A stretch of 64,000 nt of DNA from Nitrospirota bacterium (GTDB lineage Bacteria > Nitrospirota > Leptospirillia > Leptospirillales > Leptospirillaceae), in contig JAJYGC010000002.1 of assembly GCA_021785195.1 (NCBI GenBank), forward strand, positions 62,001 through 126,000, in the 5' to 3' direction. Each line of letters starts with the position of its first letter. Positions within the stretch are counted from its first letter, which is position 1. Below are positions 1 to 9,381 of this stretch, piece after piece. The notes under the pieces are model-generated. The model was not told the DNA's origin, did no database searches, and saw nothing but the letters and a program-made list of their open reading frames with translations. The position numbers and the translations under genes were made by a program.

Positions 1-197
1 TGAAAGCGAATGAACGAACCCGGCTCATTCCAGTGGTCATGCTGACCTCCTCCCATGAGGAAAGGGATCTGGTGGAGTCTTACCGGCTTGGAGTCAACAG
101 TTACATTGTCAAACCCGTCGAGTTCGATGACTTTGTCGAAACGGTTTCGGGGGTGGGCCTTTACTGGATGTTGGCAAACAGGGTGCCGGAGTCCTGA
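1..197 (+). CDS. Response regulator receiver protein, C-terminal part (5' truncated by window edge)
   Basis: The frame is open from base 3 and stops with TGA at 195-197; the start lies outside the window. The visible 64 residues are the second half of a CheY-like receiver: a VVMLTSS strand with the conserved Thr/Ser, then [13 protein letters not shown] with the conserved Lys-Pro, then a last helix ending in YWMLANRVP. This ending is typical of small single-domain Rcp1-type regulators that work with phytochrome-like or PAS histidine kinases. The next gene, 81 bases downstream on the same strand, also begins with a receiver, so the two probably act in one signalling chain. The phosphoacceptor Asp is not visible. 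Confidence 0.8.
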   Translation, partial: KANERTRLIPVVMLTSSHEERDLVESYRLGVNSYIVKPVEFDDFVETVSGVGLYWMLANRVPES

Positions 198-278
198 TCT
201 TGACCGGATCAGACGGTGCCCTCCTCATTCGGGCAAAGGGTCTGTTTCACAACGCAGTGATGGTTTTTGGGGGGGGCC

Positions 279-2903
279 ATGAGTGATCCAATCATCCCAA
301 AAAAAAGGCTGAAGATCCTGCTTCTGGAGGATGTTCCGACGGATGCGGAGCTGGAGCTCCGTGAGCTTGCACGCGCTGGGATCCTTTTTGAGAGCCGGGT
401 CGTTTCTGACCGTGAGGCGTTCCAGGAAGGTCTCAGTGATTTCCATCCCGACATTATTCTTTCTGATTATTCCTTCCCGTCCGGATTCAATGGACTGGTG
501 GCACTCTCCATCGCCCGTGAGGTTACTCCGGATACCCCGTTCATTTTTGTTTCGGGAACGATCGGGGAGGAGCGGGCCATCGAATCCCTGAAAATGGGTG
601 CGACGGACTATATTCTGAAAAATCGTCCGGATCGCCTTCCCCAGGCGGTCCTCCGGGCCATTGAAGAGGTGGAAGAGAAGATTGCTCTCCGGACAGCGGA
701 AGAAGCGCTGCGCAAAAGTGAAGAGCGATTTTCTCTCTTTATGAAACACCTCCCCGGGGTTTCTTATATCAGGGATCCGGATGGAACCTATCTCTATATC
801 AATTCATATTGGGCCGAATCTTTTGGGCTCGAAATTAGTGATGTCATTGGTGCGAAGGGGACGGATATCTGGCCTTTAGATATTGCGGAGGCGATGAGAA
901 AGAATGATCTTAAGGTTTTAGACACACGGAAGTCGCTACAGACTGTTGAAATCACAAGAATGCACGGACAGACCCGTTATTGGTTGTCGACCAAATTTCC
1001 CATTCTGGGCAAGAATGACACCATCGATATGGTTGCCGGAATGTCGGTGGATATTACGGAACGACAGCAACAAGAGTTCCGGATCAAGCGCCTTAACCGG
1101 ATCCACGAGGTGTTGAGCGGGATCAATTCAGCTATTGTCCGGATCCGGGATCGGGACGCCCTGTTTCAGGAAGTCTGTCGGATTGCTGTAAACCAAGGCG
1201 GTTTTCCTTCGGCATGGATTGCACTTTTAGACAAAGATTCAGAACGGGGTATTCCGGCAGTCTGGAAGACGCGGAACAAGGAAGAGAGTCAACCAGATCC
1301 GGTTTTTCATCGATTGGCCGAGGATGTGACCTTGGGCGGAAAAAGTCTGCGTGATCGCCAGGTGGTCATTGTAAACGACATATTCAATGAGATGGCTGGG
1401 GGGGGCAGGGAGTCCCTCCTCGAACGGGGAGACCGGTCGATTGCCTTTTTCCCGATCCGGATTCGTGATGGAGAGACGGGAGCATTGGCCTTTCATATGG
1501 ATGAAGTGGGTGCCTTCAATGGTTCAGAGGTCAAGTTGTTGATGGAATTGTCCGATGACCTGTCCTTTGCGCTGGAGTCGATTGAAAAGGAAGAGCGTCT
1601 AAATTACCTTGCTTATTTTGATGTACTGACTGGTCTTCCCAACAGGACGCTTTTTCTCGACCGACTCAATCAGTTTCTGGAAGCCTCAAAAGAGTCTTTC
1701 CAGAGCATGGCGATCCTGACCATTGCCTTGGAACGATTTCAGGCGCTTACCGATACAATGGGCCGCAGAACCGGGGATCTTCTTTTGAAGGAGTTTTCGT
1801 CGCGGTTGATCGGGATTGCTGAAATGCCAAGTAGTGTCGCGCATATCAAGGACGACTCCTTTGCCATGATTTTAAACGGGATAGAGTCGGAAGCCGAAGT
1901 ATTTCACTTCTTGGAAGACCGGCTGTACAAGGCTTTGGAAGAACCATTTTTGATCTTCGATCAGGAAATCCGGATTCTGGTTCGGGTTGGGGTGGCGCTC
2001 TTTCCCGGGGATGGTCATGATGCGGAGACCCTGATGAAAAATGCGGGCACCGCCCTTCTGAGGGCGCAAGGAACTGGTGAGTCCATTCTTTTTTATACGC
2101 AGGAGATGAACGCCCGGGTGGCAGAGAAACTCAAATTGGAGACAAAAATCCACAAGGCGATCAAAAATCGGGAGTTCATCCTTTATTATCAGCCGAAAGT
2201 TGATCTACGGACCGGGTTGTTAAAGGGATTGGAAGCGTTGATTCGGTGGCAGGACCCTGACAATGGATTGGTGCCTCCCTTCCAGTTCATCCCGATTCTT
2301 GAGGAGACGGGACTGATTCTTGATGTCGGTGGATGGGTGATCGATCAGGCCATTTCGCATGGTCTCCGGTGGATCCATCAAGGACTTCTTGTTCCGCGGG
2401 TGGCGGTCAATGTTTCAGCCGTTCAGCTTCGGCAGAGAAATTTTTCCGAGACGGTGGAGAAAGTTTTGGATGACTCAGGTTCCAACTCATTTCCCCTGGA
2501 AATCGAAATCACGGAAAGCCTGATCATGGAGGATATTACTGGAACCATTCCAAAACTTCAGCGGTTGAAAGAAAAAGGGGTTTCCATATCCATTGATGAT
2601 TTTGGAACGGGATATTCTTCACTGAACTATCTTGCCAAACTTCCTGCCAATGAACTGAAAATCGATCAATCCTTCATTGTCAATGTGGAGGAAAGCCGGG
2701 ACAGCCGATCCATTGTGTCGGCCATCATTTCACTGGCCCATTCCCTCGGTTTGAGTGTTGTCGCGGAAGGCGTTGAAACAGATGGGCAGATCAAACTGCT
2801 GCGTAATCTTGGGTGCGATGCCGTTCAGGGATACCTGATCAGTCGACCGGTTCCTTCAGGTGAGGTGGATCGTTTCTTGATTCCTGGTGCATCGTTTCTC
2901 TAG
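279..2903 (+). CDS. Receiver-PAS-GAF-GGDEF(degenerate)-EAL protein, probable c-di-GMP phosphodiesterase
   Basis: 874 residues. The ATG at 279 is preferred over an in-frame TTG at 267 because a G-rich Shine-Dalgarno run lies just before it. The order is receiver (about 10-125, acceptor Asp63 in ILSDYS), PAS (about 145-260), GAF (about 275-430), GGDEF-like (about 440-600) and EAL (about 615-870). The GGDEF signature is replaced by KDDSF near residues 524-528, so cyclase activity is not expected. The EAL domain keeps EAL at 652-654, DDFGTGYSSL, LKIDQSF and VVAEGVE, so it should cleave c-di-GMP, perhaps with the dead GGDEF as a GTP sensor. The receiver suggests control by phosphorylation. Confidence 0.9.
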   Translation: MSDPIIPKKRLKILLLEDVPTDAELELRELARAGILFESRVVSDREAFQEGLSDFHPDIILSDYSFPSGFNGLVALSIAREVTPDTPFIFVSGTIGEERAIESLKMGATDYILKNRPDRLPQAVLRAIEEVEEKIALRTAEEALRKSEERFSLFMKHLPGVSYIRDPDGTYLYINSYWAESFGLEISDVIGAKGTDIWPLDIAEAMRKNDLKVLDTRKSLQTVEITRMHGQTRYWLSTKFPILGKNDTIDMVAGMSVDITERQQQEFRIKRLNRIHEVLSGINSAIVRIRDRDALFQEVCRIAVNQGGFPSAWIALLDKDSERGIPAVWKTRNKEESQPDPVFHRLAEDVTLGGKSLRDRQVVIVNDIFNEMAGGGRESLLERGDRSIAFFPIRIRDGETGALAFHMDEVGAFNGSEVKLLMELSDDLSFALESIEKEERLNYLAYFDVLTGLPNRTLFLDRLNQFLEASKESFQSMAILTIALERFQALTDTMGRRTGDLLLKEFSSRLIGIAEMPSSVAHIKDDSFAMILNGIESEAEVFHFLEDRLYKALEEPFLIFDQEIRILVRVGVALFPGDGHDAETLMKNAGTALLRAQGTGESILFYTQEMNARVAEKLKLETKIHKAIKNREFILYYQPKVDLRTGLLKGLEALIRWQDPDNGLVPPFQFIPILEETGLILDVGGWVIDQAISHGLRWIHQGLLVPRVAVNVSAVQLRQRNFSETVEKVLDDSGSNSFPLEIEITESLIMEDITGTIPKLQRLKEKGVSISIDDFGTGYSSLNYLAKLPANELKIDQSFIVNVEESRDSRSIVSAIISLAHSLGLSVVAEGVETDGQIKLLRNLGCDAVQGYLISRPVPSGEVDRFLIPGASFL

Positions 2904-2922
2904 TTTCCTTTGGGTAAGGTGA

Positions 2923-3540
2923 TCAGGCAAGGAATTTCCGTAATAATGAAACCGGATCCTCGGCTAGGGTCAGTGCTCCGGAAACTGCCAGAGAAGCGGC
3001 ACCTGCCTGAATCAATCTGGGAACATGTTCTGGCCGGATCCCTCCGATGGCAACGAGTGGAAGGGTTGTCAGCGACTTGGTTTCCGTTAATCCCTGCACT
3101 CCTCTTGGGGGAATTCCCGTATCCTTGGTGGATGTGGGGAAGATGGGACCGACTCCCAGATAGGTCGGTCCCATCAGAAGAGCTCTCCTGACCTCGTAGG
3201 GATTATGCGTCGAGATCCCCAGATGCAGGGTGGAAGAGGGGAAAACTGTTTTGAAGACTCGGACGGAAGGAAGATCGTCCTGTCCGAGATGGACGCCGTC
3301 CGCTCCGGAAAGAAGGGCCTGGTCAATTCGGTCATTGATCGTAAGGAGGGTTCCGGTCTTTCGGGTCAGTATCCGAAGACGGTCTGCCATTTCAAGTCTT
3401 TCTTGGTCACCAAGGGATTTTTCCCGGTATTGAAACCAGGGGAGTCCGGCTTGGCAAAGGAGTTCCACATGGCGAAAAAAAGCCTCGACTGATGAAAAAT
3501 CCTGTGTTCCGGAAAGGTATACGAGCCTGGGTAGGGTCAT
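2923..3540 (-). CDS. thiE: Thiamine-phosphate synthase ThiE
   Basis: 205 residues, normal for ThiE, a cytosolic TIM-barrel enzyme joining HMP-pyrophosphate and the thiazole phosphate to give thiamine phosphate. Visible motifs are FQYREKS, the DR of INDRIDQAL, DGVHLGQDDLP, GISTHNPYEV, YLGVGPIFPTSTK and AIGGI, which line the pyrophosphate and thiazole sites. It is the last gene of the long leftward series, 50 bases after accC, and ends 19 bases from the end of the convergent EAL gene. No other thiamine gene and no TPP riboswitch is seen here, so its control is probably that of the upstream genes. Confidence 0.93.
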   Translation of the reverse strand: MTLPRLVYLSGTQDFSSVEAFFRHVELLCQAGLPWFQYREKSLGDQERLEMADRLRILTRKTGTLLTINDRIDQALLSGADGVHLGQDDLPSVRVFKTVFPSSTLHLGISTHNPYEVRRALLMGPTYLGVGPIFPTSTKDTGIPPRGVQGLTETKSLTTLPLVAIGGIRPEHVPRLIQAGAASLAVSGALTLAEDPVSLLRKFLA

Positions 3541-3590
3541 GGGTTCAGTCGTCCAGACGTTCTTTGTAAAACGGAGAAAGCCTCACGCGA

Positions 3591-4964
3591 TCACTCTTCG
3601 AAAGGTTCCGTCTCTTTGGGACGGCGGGCCAGAAAGGGTTCTACGAACCCGGTTGAATATTGTCCTTTCCGGAACTCTGAGTCGTTCATGAGGGCTAGGT
3701 GGAAAGGGAGCGTGGTTTTAACCCCCCTGATCACAAATTCAGAAAGCCCACGGGACATCCTATCCAAGGCTTCTTCCCGGGTGCGACCCGTCGCAATCAG
3801 TTTTGCGAGCAGACTGTCGTAATTGGGGGGAACAGTGGCTCCGGAGAAAAAAGCCGTGTCCACACGGATTCCCGGACCTCCCGGAATCATGAACTGCTGT
3901 ATCGTTCCGGGTGATGGGGCAAAGGTCCAGGGATCCTCTGCGTTGATCCGGCATTCGATGGCATGTCCGAATGGCTTGCCGGGAGGTTCAATGGGAAGCC
4001 CTGCGGCGATCCTGATCTGGGCTTTGACCAAGTCGTACTGAAAGATCGACTCTGTAATGGGATGTTCTACCTGAATCCTGGTATTCATTTCGATGAAGAA
4101 GAAATTTTTTCGTTCATCGACAAGAAATTCGACGGTGCCTGCATTTGTATATCCTGCAGCTTTTGCAGCCCTCAGTGCAGCATCCGACATTTCTTGCCGA
4201 AGTTTTGGGGTCAGGAAAGGAGAGGGCGCTTCTTCGACCAGCTTCTGGTGCCGTCTCTGGATGGAGCAATCGCGTTCTCCCAAGGAATAGATATTTCCTT
4301 TTCCATCAGCCAGGATCTGAATTTCGACGTGCCTTGGGTTGATGAAATACTTTTCAATGTAAACATCTTTTGACCCAAAGGCCTGATAGGCTTCCGTCTG
4401 GGCAGCCTGAAAGGCGTTCTCAAAGTCAGTTTCCTGGTGAACAATTCGCATTCCCCGACCACCTCCCCCCGCGGAAGCCTTGATAATCAACGGAAGGCCA
4501 ATTTCACGGAAAAGTGTGATGGCATCCTCTTCTGAGGAAATGGCGCCTTCACTGCCGGGAACGACAGGAACCCCCGTTTCTCGCATCAAAGACTTGGCCC
4601 GTGCCTTGTCCCCCATCAGGGTGATACTTTCTGGAGAAGGACCGATGAAGATGACTCCGGCAGACTGGCAGATCTCGGCAAAATGGGCATTCTCCGAAAG
4701 GAAACCGTATCCGGGATGGATTGCTTCTGCCTGGGTGATTTCAGCGGCGCTGATGATATTGGGAATATTCCTGTAGCTTACGTTTGTTTCCGGAGGGCCG
4801 ACACAAACCGATTCATCGGACAGGCGGACGTGGAGGGCATCTCGATCCGCGGTCGAATAGATTGCCACTGTCCGTATGCCCATTTCCCGGCAGGCTCGGA
4901 TTATGCGGACAGCGATTTCTCCCCGGTTTGCGACAAGGATTTTTCGGAATGGAGGCGGGTTCAT
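3591..4964 (-). CDS. accC: Biotin carboxylase subunit of acetyl-CoA carboxylase
   Basis: 457 residues from the ATG at 4964; an adjacent in-frame GTG at 4967 is possible. AccC carboxylates biotin on AccB using ATP and bicarbonate, the first step of malonyl-CoA and fatty acid synthesis. The sequence shows the N-terminal ILVANRGEIAVRIIRA, the ATP-grasp glycine loop KASAGGGGRGMRIV, the ERDCSIQRRHQK segment, and the catalytic-region FIEMNTRIQVEHP and ECRINAEDP. It lies 8 bases after accB, the usual accBC pair, and shares the leftward operon with efp and aroQ. The ending is acidic and slightly extended beyond the C-terminal domain. Confidence 0.96.
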   Translation of the reverse strand: MNPPPFRKILVANRGEIAVRIIRACREMGIRTVAIYSTADRDALHVRLSDESVCVGPPETNVSYRNIPNIISAAEITQAEAIHPGYGFLSENAHFAEICQSAGVIFIGPSPESITLMGDKARAKSLMRETGVPVVPGSEGAISSEEDAITLFREIGLPLIIKASAGGGGRGMRIVHQETDFENAFQAAQTEAYQAFGSKDVYIEKYFINPRHVEIQILADGKGNIYSLGERDCSIQRRHQKLVEEAPSPFLTPKLRQEMSDAALRAAKAAGYTNAGTVEFLVDERKNFFFIEMNTRIQVEHPITESIFQYDLVKAQIRIAAGLPIEPPGKPFGHAIECRINAEDPWTFAPSPGTIQQFMIPGGPGIRVDTAFFSGATVPPNYDSLLAKLIATGRTREEALDRMSRGLSEFVIRGVKTTLPFHLALMNDSEFRKGQYSTGFVEPFLARRPKETEPFEE

Positions 4965-4972
4965 CACGATCT

Positions 4973-5443
4973 TTAGGATTCCACTGTGGGTTCGATCTCG
5001 ATCAGCGGCATTCCGAATTCAACCGATTGCCCGTTTTCCAGAAAAATCGCTCGTACGACCCCATCAAATTCTGATTCAATTTCATTCATCAGTTTCATGG
5101 CCTCGATAATGCACAGAATCTGTCCCTTCTGGACGGGAGATCCAATTTCAACATAGGGAGCCGATTCCGGAGATGCGGAGCGGTAGAATGTGCCCACGAT
5201 CGGTGCAGTAATTGTTCTATGAGTGGTGACGGTGGCTTCGGGTGACAGAGTCCGCTCTGAAGGGAGTCCACTTTGGAAGTCTCCCGCGCGATGTTGCTGG
5301 TAAGGAGCGGTGCGCAGTCCTTCGGAAATGAGCAGGGGAGATTTTTGGATCTTTATCCGGGTCCCTTCTTGCTCGAGTTCGAAGACCGTTACATTGGTAC
5401 CCTGAAGCAGCGCCAAAAGCTCCTGGATTTCCGAATTGGTCAC
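4973..5443 (-). CDS. accB: Biotin carboxyl carrier protein of acetyl-CoA carboxylase
   Basis: 156 residues, the usual size. The C-terminal biotinyl domain carries the EAMKLMNEI motif with Lys117 as the biotin attachment site, preceded by [13 protein letters not shown]. The N-terminal part is a dimerising segment followed by a flexible linker rich in Ser, Thr and Pro (about 40-75). It shuttles biotin between AccC and the carboxyltransferase; accA and accD are not in the window. The gene sits between efp and accC on the same strand. The biotin it needs can be made by the bioBWF operon 12 kb away. Confidence 0.95.
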   Translation of the reverse strand: MTNSEIQELLALLQGTNVTVFELEQEGTRIKIQKSPLLISEGLRTAPYQQHRAGDFQSGLPSERTLSPEATVTTHRTITAPIVGTFYRSASPESAPYVEIGSPVQKGQILCIIEAMKLMNEIESEFDGVVRAIFLENGQSVEFGMPLIEIEPTVES

Positions 5444-5504
5444 GAAGAAAACCTCACGTCGATGGGAAGGATTCCAGATTGGGGAACACTGGTGAAAGGA
5501 GCTC

Positions 5505-6080
5505 TCATGAGACGGCCTTTACACGCTCTATGTAATCTCCAGTTCGTGTATCAACCTTGATGATGTCACCTTCCTGAAGGTGGAATGGGACCTTGACAAT
5601 TGCTCCGGTTTCCAGCTTAGCCGGTTTTGAACCTCCAGAAGCAGTGTCACCTTTTCGGGCGGGATCCGTTTCGGCGATTTTCAGTTCAACGAATAGGGGA
5701 AGTTCAACTGTGATGGCCTTTCCGCGATAATAAAGGATGTTTGCGACCATCTGTTCCTTGAGATAAAGGAGACGGTCTCCAAGCTCTGCCTTCGAGAGGG
5801 CCAGCTGTTCGTAATTCTCCATATCCATAAAGATGGAATCATTCCCTTCGGCATAAAGAAACTGCATCGTTTTCTCTTCAATGTCAGGCTCGTCGAATTT
5901 TTCCCCCGACCGGAATGTCCTGTCAATGACGCTTCCACTTTTGAGACTTTTCAGCCGTGTGCGTACAAAGGATCCACCTTTTCCGGGTTTGACGTGCTGA
6001 AACTCGACAATGACATAAGGTTCACCCTCAACCTCAAGGCGCGCACCATTTCTGAATTCATTAGTTACGATGACTCCCAT
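5505..6080 (-). CDS. efp: Translation elongation factor P
   Basis: 191 residues, three OB/KOW-like domains as in bacterial EF-P, which rescues ribosomes stalled at polyproline. The tip of domain I reads [10 protein letters not shown], placing Lys34 at the position that is lysylated (EpmA type) or otherwise modified in related proteins; no modifying enzyme gene is in this window. The conserved C-terminal region, [17 protein letters not shown], is intact. It is transcribed with aroQ upstream (33 bases) and accB downstream, an arrangement common in many bacteria. Confidence 0.96.
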   Translation of the reverse strand: MGVIVTNEFRNGARLEVEGEPYVIVEFQHVKPGKGGSFVRTRLKSLKSGSVIDRTFRSGEKFDEPDIEEKTMQFLYAEGNDSIFMDMENYEQLALSKAELGDRLLYLKEQMVANILYYRGKAITVELPLFVELKIAETDPARKGDTASGGSKPAKLETGAIVKVPFHLQEGDIIKVDTRTGDYIERVKAVS

Positions 6081-6113
6081 TCTGACTCCCTGTGATTGAT
6101 GCTGGTCAAAAAA

Positions 6114-6602
6114 TTAACGGCTTGGAATTCCTGGCAAGTCCCGTTTAACGGAGTCGCCCGCAGAGCGAATCTTCAGCACAAGCCCCCTGAGCCCCATCTG
6201 ATATCCAAACGGACCAAATCCAATTAGAACCCCGGCGGCAATATCGCTGATAAGGCTTGTATGGCGGAAGGATTCACGGCGGTAGACATTGGAAATATGA
6301 ACTTCTACAAAAGGTCGCGCTGCAGAGAGGAATGCATCACGCAGGGCAATGCTTGTGTGAGTATAAGCCCCAAGGTTGACTAGGAATCCGTCCACATCAT
6401 CATCCACTGCCTGATGGATTCGATCGACAAGCAAACCTTCCTGGCTACTCTGAAAAAAATCAATATTGATCGCCAGCTCCTGTCCAAGAATGCTGAGATC
6501 ATTTTCAATGTCTTTAAGGGTACCCGTGCCGTAGACTGAAGGCTCCCTTGTTCCCAGCCGATTTAGGTTGGGCCCGTTTAAAACCAGCACTCGGATGCTC
6601 AC
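6114..6602 (-). CDS. aroQ: 3-dehydroquinate dehydratase, type II
   Basis: 162 residues from a GTG at 6602, which overlaps the stop of the preceding gene by four bases. The longer open frame upstream lies over that gene and is not used. The enzyme removes water from 3-dehydroquinate in the shikimate pathway and forms dodecamers. It has the type II start VLVLNGPNLNRLGTREPSVYG with the flexible-loop Arg and catalytic Tyr, NLGAYTHTSIALRDA, and the catalytic His in EVHISNVYRRESFRH. The position next to efp and acc genes is typical. Confidence 0.95.
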   Translation of the reverse strand: MSIRVLVLNGPNLNRLGTREPSVYGTGTLKDIENDLSILGQELAINIDFFQSSQEGLLVDRIHQAVDDDVDGFLVNLGAYTHTSIALRDAFLSAARPFVEVHISNVYRRESFRHTSLISDIAAGVLIGFGPFGYQMGLRGLVLKIRSAGDSVKRDLPGIPSR

Positions 6603-7966
6603 CGTGTACTGCCACGCTGAGAGGAAACACCGAGTTCCTGTTGGATAATCAGTCGACATCTTCCAATGTTCGCATTGGGACGAAGCCAAAGGAAAAGGCC
6701 GCCTTGAGGGGACCTGTTGATAAAATAGAGGATGCTTCTCTCAAGCCAGATGAATCCATCGATTGGTGCACCCTGACCCAGAGAAAGTGCCAGTTCATCA
6801 AGTTGTCTCAGGAGTTCTATCCCTTCTGCGGCCAGGATTTCACTATTCTCATCCCTGGAATGATCCGAAAGAAGAAGCCCGTTTTCCGAGGCAAAGATGA
6901 TTCCGATGAGATCTCTGTAAAGCCGGTCCTTGAGACGTTCAACCAATGCGTCCGACGGGGAGCGATCCTGATCTTTTTCATGCTCTGGTTGGATGTCCGA
7001 TTGACTCTTGACAATGTGAGATGGTTCTTCAGACTTTGTTTCGGGGATGGACACCGGGGTTTCAGGCGCCTGAAGAAATTGTTCTTCAGATGTTGCTTCG
7101 GGTTCTTCCAGAATGGATTGCCCCTCAGCCGCCCAGGCCTGATTTAGGGAATCCTCGTCAAGGGGGGTATGTGACTTTGCCAGATTCAGTTTTTTTGAAA
7201 TTCGAGAGTTTTCCGGGGATTGATTCAGAATGGCTGCATAAATCTTTTCTGCCTGGGGATAACGCTTCTGGGACATGAAGAGGTCTCCCATCGTTTCCGT
7301 CTGGGGAATCAGATGCAACAATTCATTTTCGTTGTCATCCTCTTCATTGTCCAGTGAGGATGAGGTCTCACCTGAAGGTTCGATCATTTCATCAGAAGTT
7401 TCCTGTGGTGAGGTTCCTGTTGACTCCATTTGGACTTTGGGAGTTTCTACTTCTTCAGTCTCTGATTCAACCTGAACTGAAGGCGTTAACGTGTTTTCCA
7501 ATACCGCTTCCGGCGCTGTGGGCCCAGCCGGTGTAGATTCAGTCTTTTTTTCCTCTGGAACAATTGACGGTCTGGAGAGCTCCTCCTGAAGAGTGAGCAG
7601 GTCATTGTCGTTTGGTGAAAGACCAAGTGCCAAAGAAAGGGCTTCTTTCGCCTTATCCTTTTCCCCCCGAGCAAAAAATAGCAGGGCAAGATTTTTCTGT
7701 GCAATCAGGTTGTCGGGAATGGTTCGGGTTACAAACTCAAAGTTTTTGACTGCATCGTCCAGAAAACCTTGTTTTTTTTGCACCTGACCCAAGGTAATCC
7801 TTGCCGCCAGGTAATAAGGATAGTACTCGACACCCTGAACCAAAAGGGGAAGTGCCTTTTCAGTCTCCCCATGTTCAAGATAAGCTTCTGCAAGCTGCAG
7901 GAACGAACGGCTTTTAGGATTGGCCTCTAGGCGCTCCTCAAGAGCCACAACTTCTTCTGGTGTCAT
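6599..7966 (-). CDS. TPR-repeat protein with acidic linker and C-terminal Roadblock-like domain
   Basis: 455 residues from the ATG at 7966; the open frame extends 20 codons further but that stretch lacks family character. Residues about 1-140 form tetratricopeptide helices (SFLQLAEAYLEHGETEKALPL, then LARITLGQ-like and NLALLFFARGEKDKAKEAL). Residues about 150-220 are a low-complexity linker rich in Glu, Ser, Thr and Pro. Another TPR-like pair (AEKIYAAILNQSPENSRI) follows, then a second acidic linker. The last 110 residues resemble a Roadblock/LC7 fold (DLIGIIFASENGLLLSDHS), a module found in regulators of small GTPases. No signal peptide or membrane segment is seen. Function unknown; it overlaps aroQ by four bases. 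Confidence 0.75.
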   Translation of the reverse strand: MTPEEVVALEERLEANPKSRSFLQLAEAYLEHGETEKALPLLVQGVEYYPYYLAARITLGQVQKKQGFLDDAVKNFEFVTRTIPDNLIAQKNLALLFFARGEKDKAKEALSLALGLSPNDNDLLTLQEELSRPSIVPEEKKTESTPAGPTAPEAVLENTLTPSVQVESETEEVETPKVQMESTGTSPQETSDEMIEPSGETSSSLDNEEDDNENELLHLIPQTETMGDLFMSQKRYPQAEKIYAAILNQSPENSRISKKLNLAKSHTPLDEDSLNQAWAAEGQSILEEPEATSEEQFLQAPETPVSIPETKSEEPSHIVKSQSDIQPEHEKDQDRSPSDALVERLKDRLYRDLIGIIFASENGLLLSDHSRDENSEILAAEGIELLRQLDELALSLGQGAPIDGFIWLERSILYFINRSPQGGLFLWLRPNANIGRCRLIIQQELGVSSQRGSTR

Positions 7967-8152
7967 TGGGTTCTCTGGGGATAAATCCCGGAGGCGGTTG
8001 CATGAAACGTCTTGATTCCCAAGCAACCCGCCCGTGCCAAGATTGGATGAATAAACGTGCGTATCCTAACAATTGGTTCAGGGATTTGCAAGGAGCAAGG
8101 GATATTGATGAATAATACCCGACTCTGAAAAGAATGCGTTTCCGCAGAGTCT

Positions 8153-9379
8153 CTATTCATGTTTTGGGACCTGGTTGGGTGCGGTGGGTTTCCATCGATT
8201 CCATATCTCGTCAAGAGCCCTTCCCGCCAGAACTTGTTTAGAGTCATGTCCAAGAGCAAGGACCTCTCCGGAAGGAGTGACAAGGGTCAGGTCATTATTG
8301 TCTGAGGAAAAACCGATTCCAGATCTCGATACATCATTTGCAAGGAGAATATCCACTCCCTTGTGTGTAGCCTTGCCGATGAGAAGTGGTATCTCCATCT
8401 CGGTTTCTGCCGCAAATCCCACCAGAAACTGCCCTTTTTTTTTCTTTTGGGAAAGTCCGGACAGGATGTCTGGATTCTCACAAAGCAAGATTTCCCAGTC
8501 TTTTCCGTCTTTCTTTCGTTTCGAAATTGTCGGGGAGGAGATCCGGTAGTCTCCAACTGCCGCTGCCATGATGCAAAGATCATGGGAAGGAAATTCGCGA
8601 TGCATGTTTTCCTCCATCTCCCTGGCAGTTTCGATCTGGAAAACGCGTGCCCCCACTGGGGGAGGGATATTGGTGGGGCCTGTGACCAATGTGACTGCAG
8701 CACCACGTGATAATGCCTCCCTTGCAAGGGCATATCCCATTTTTCCTGAAGACCGATTGCCGAGAAATCTGACAGGATCGATCGGCTCGTATGTGGGGCC
8801 TGCCGAAACCAGGACCCGAATGCCCGACCACGCATCCGACACATTCAGGGAGGGCTGAATTGCCTCAAGGATCCGTTCAGGGGAAGGAAGTCGCCCAACT
8901 CCTTCTTTTCCGGAGGCCAGCGGACCTTTTTCTGGGGGGATTTCCTGGACCCTCCTGGCCCTCAATGTTTTCAAATGTTCCTGGATGGCGGGATGAAAGT
9001 ACATCTTTTCTTCCATTGCGGGGGCAATGACAATGGGGCACGTGGCTGCGAGGCATATTGTCGAAAGCAGGTCGTCTGCCAGCCCAAGGGCAAGTTTTGC
9101 AATGAAGTCTGCGGATGCCGGTGCGATCAGAATGATCTGGCTCTTGTCCGCAAGTTCAATATGACGGACTCCCCCCCCCATCGCATCAAATAGATCAGAA
9201 TAGACTGGATGACCTGTAAAGACTTCTCCGTTTAATCGTGGGAAAAAACGGAGGGCAGATCTTGTTGCGACCATCTGGATATCATGGCCTTCCTGACGGA
9301 GAAGGCGAGCTATATCGAGCGAACGATAGGCCGCTATGCTCCCCGTGATTCCGAGAAGCACCCTCTTGGAAGAGGCCAT
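8153..9379 (-). CDS. coaBC: Bifunctional phosphopantothenoylcysteine decarboxylase / synthetase CoaBC
   Basis: 408 residues, normal for the fused protein. The N-terminal flavoprotein domain (CoaC, about 1-180) shows GITGSIAAYRS, the PASADFIAKLALG substrate segment and IAPAMEEKMY, where many homologues have Asn or Asp after PAM. The C-terminal domain (CoaB, about 190-400) shows VLVSAGPTYEPIDPVRFLGNRSSGKMGYALA and MAAAVGDY, the CTP and phosphopantothenate sites. Together they convert 4'-phosphopantothenate to 4'-phosphopantetheine for coenzyme A. It follows rpoZ by two bases, the common gmk-rpoZ-coaBC order. Confidence 0.95.
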   Translation of the reverse strand: MASSKRVLLGITGSIAAYRSLDIARLLRQEGHDIQMVATRSALRFFPRLNGEVFTGHPVYSDLFDAMGGGVRHIELADKSQIILIAPASADFIAKLALGLADDLLSTICLAATCPIVIAPAMEEKMYFHPAIQEHLKTLRARRVQEIPPEKGPLASGKEGVGRLPSPERILEAIQPSLNVSDAWSGIRVLVSAGPTYEPIDPVRFLGNRSSGKMGYALAREALSRGAAVTLVTGPTNIPPPVGARVFQIETAREMEENMHREFPSHDLCIMAAAVGDYRISSPTISKRKKDGKDWEILLCENPDILSGLSQKKKKGQFLVGFAAETEMEIPLLIGKATHKGVDILLANDVSRSGIGFSSDNNDLTLVTPSGEVLALGHDSKQVLAGRALDEIWNRWKPTAPNQVPKHE

Positions 9380-9381
9380 GA

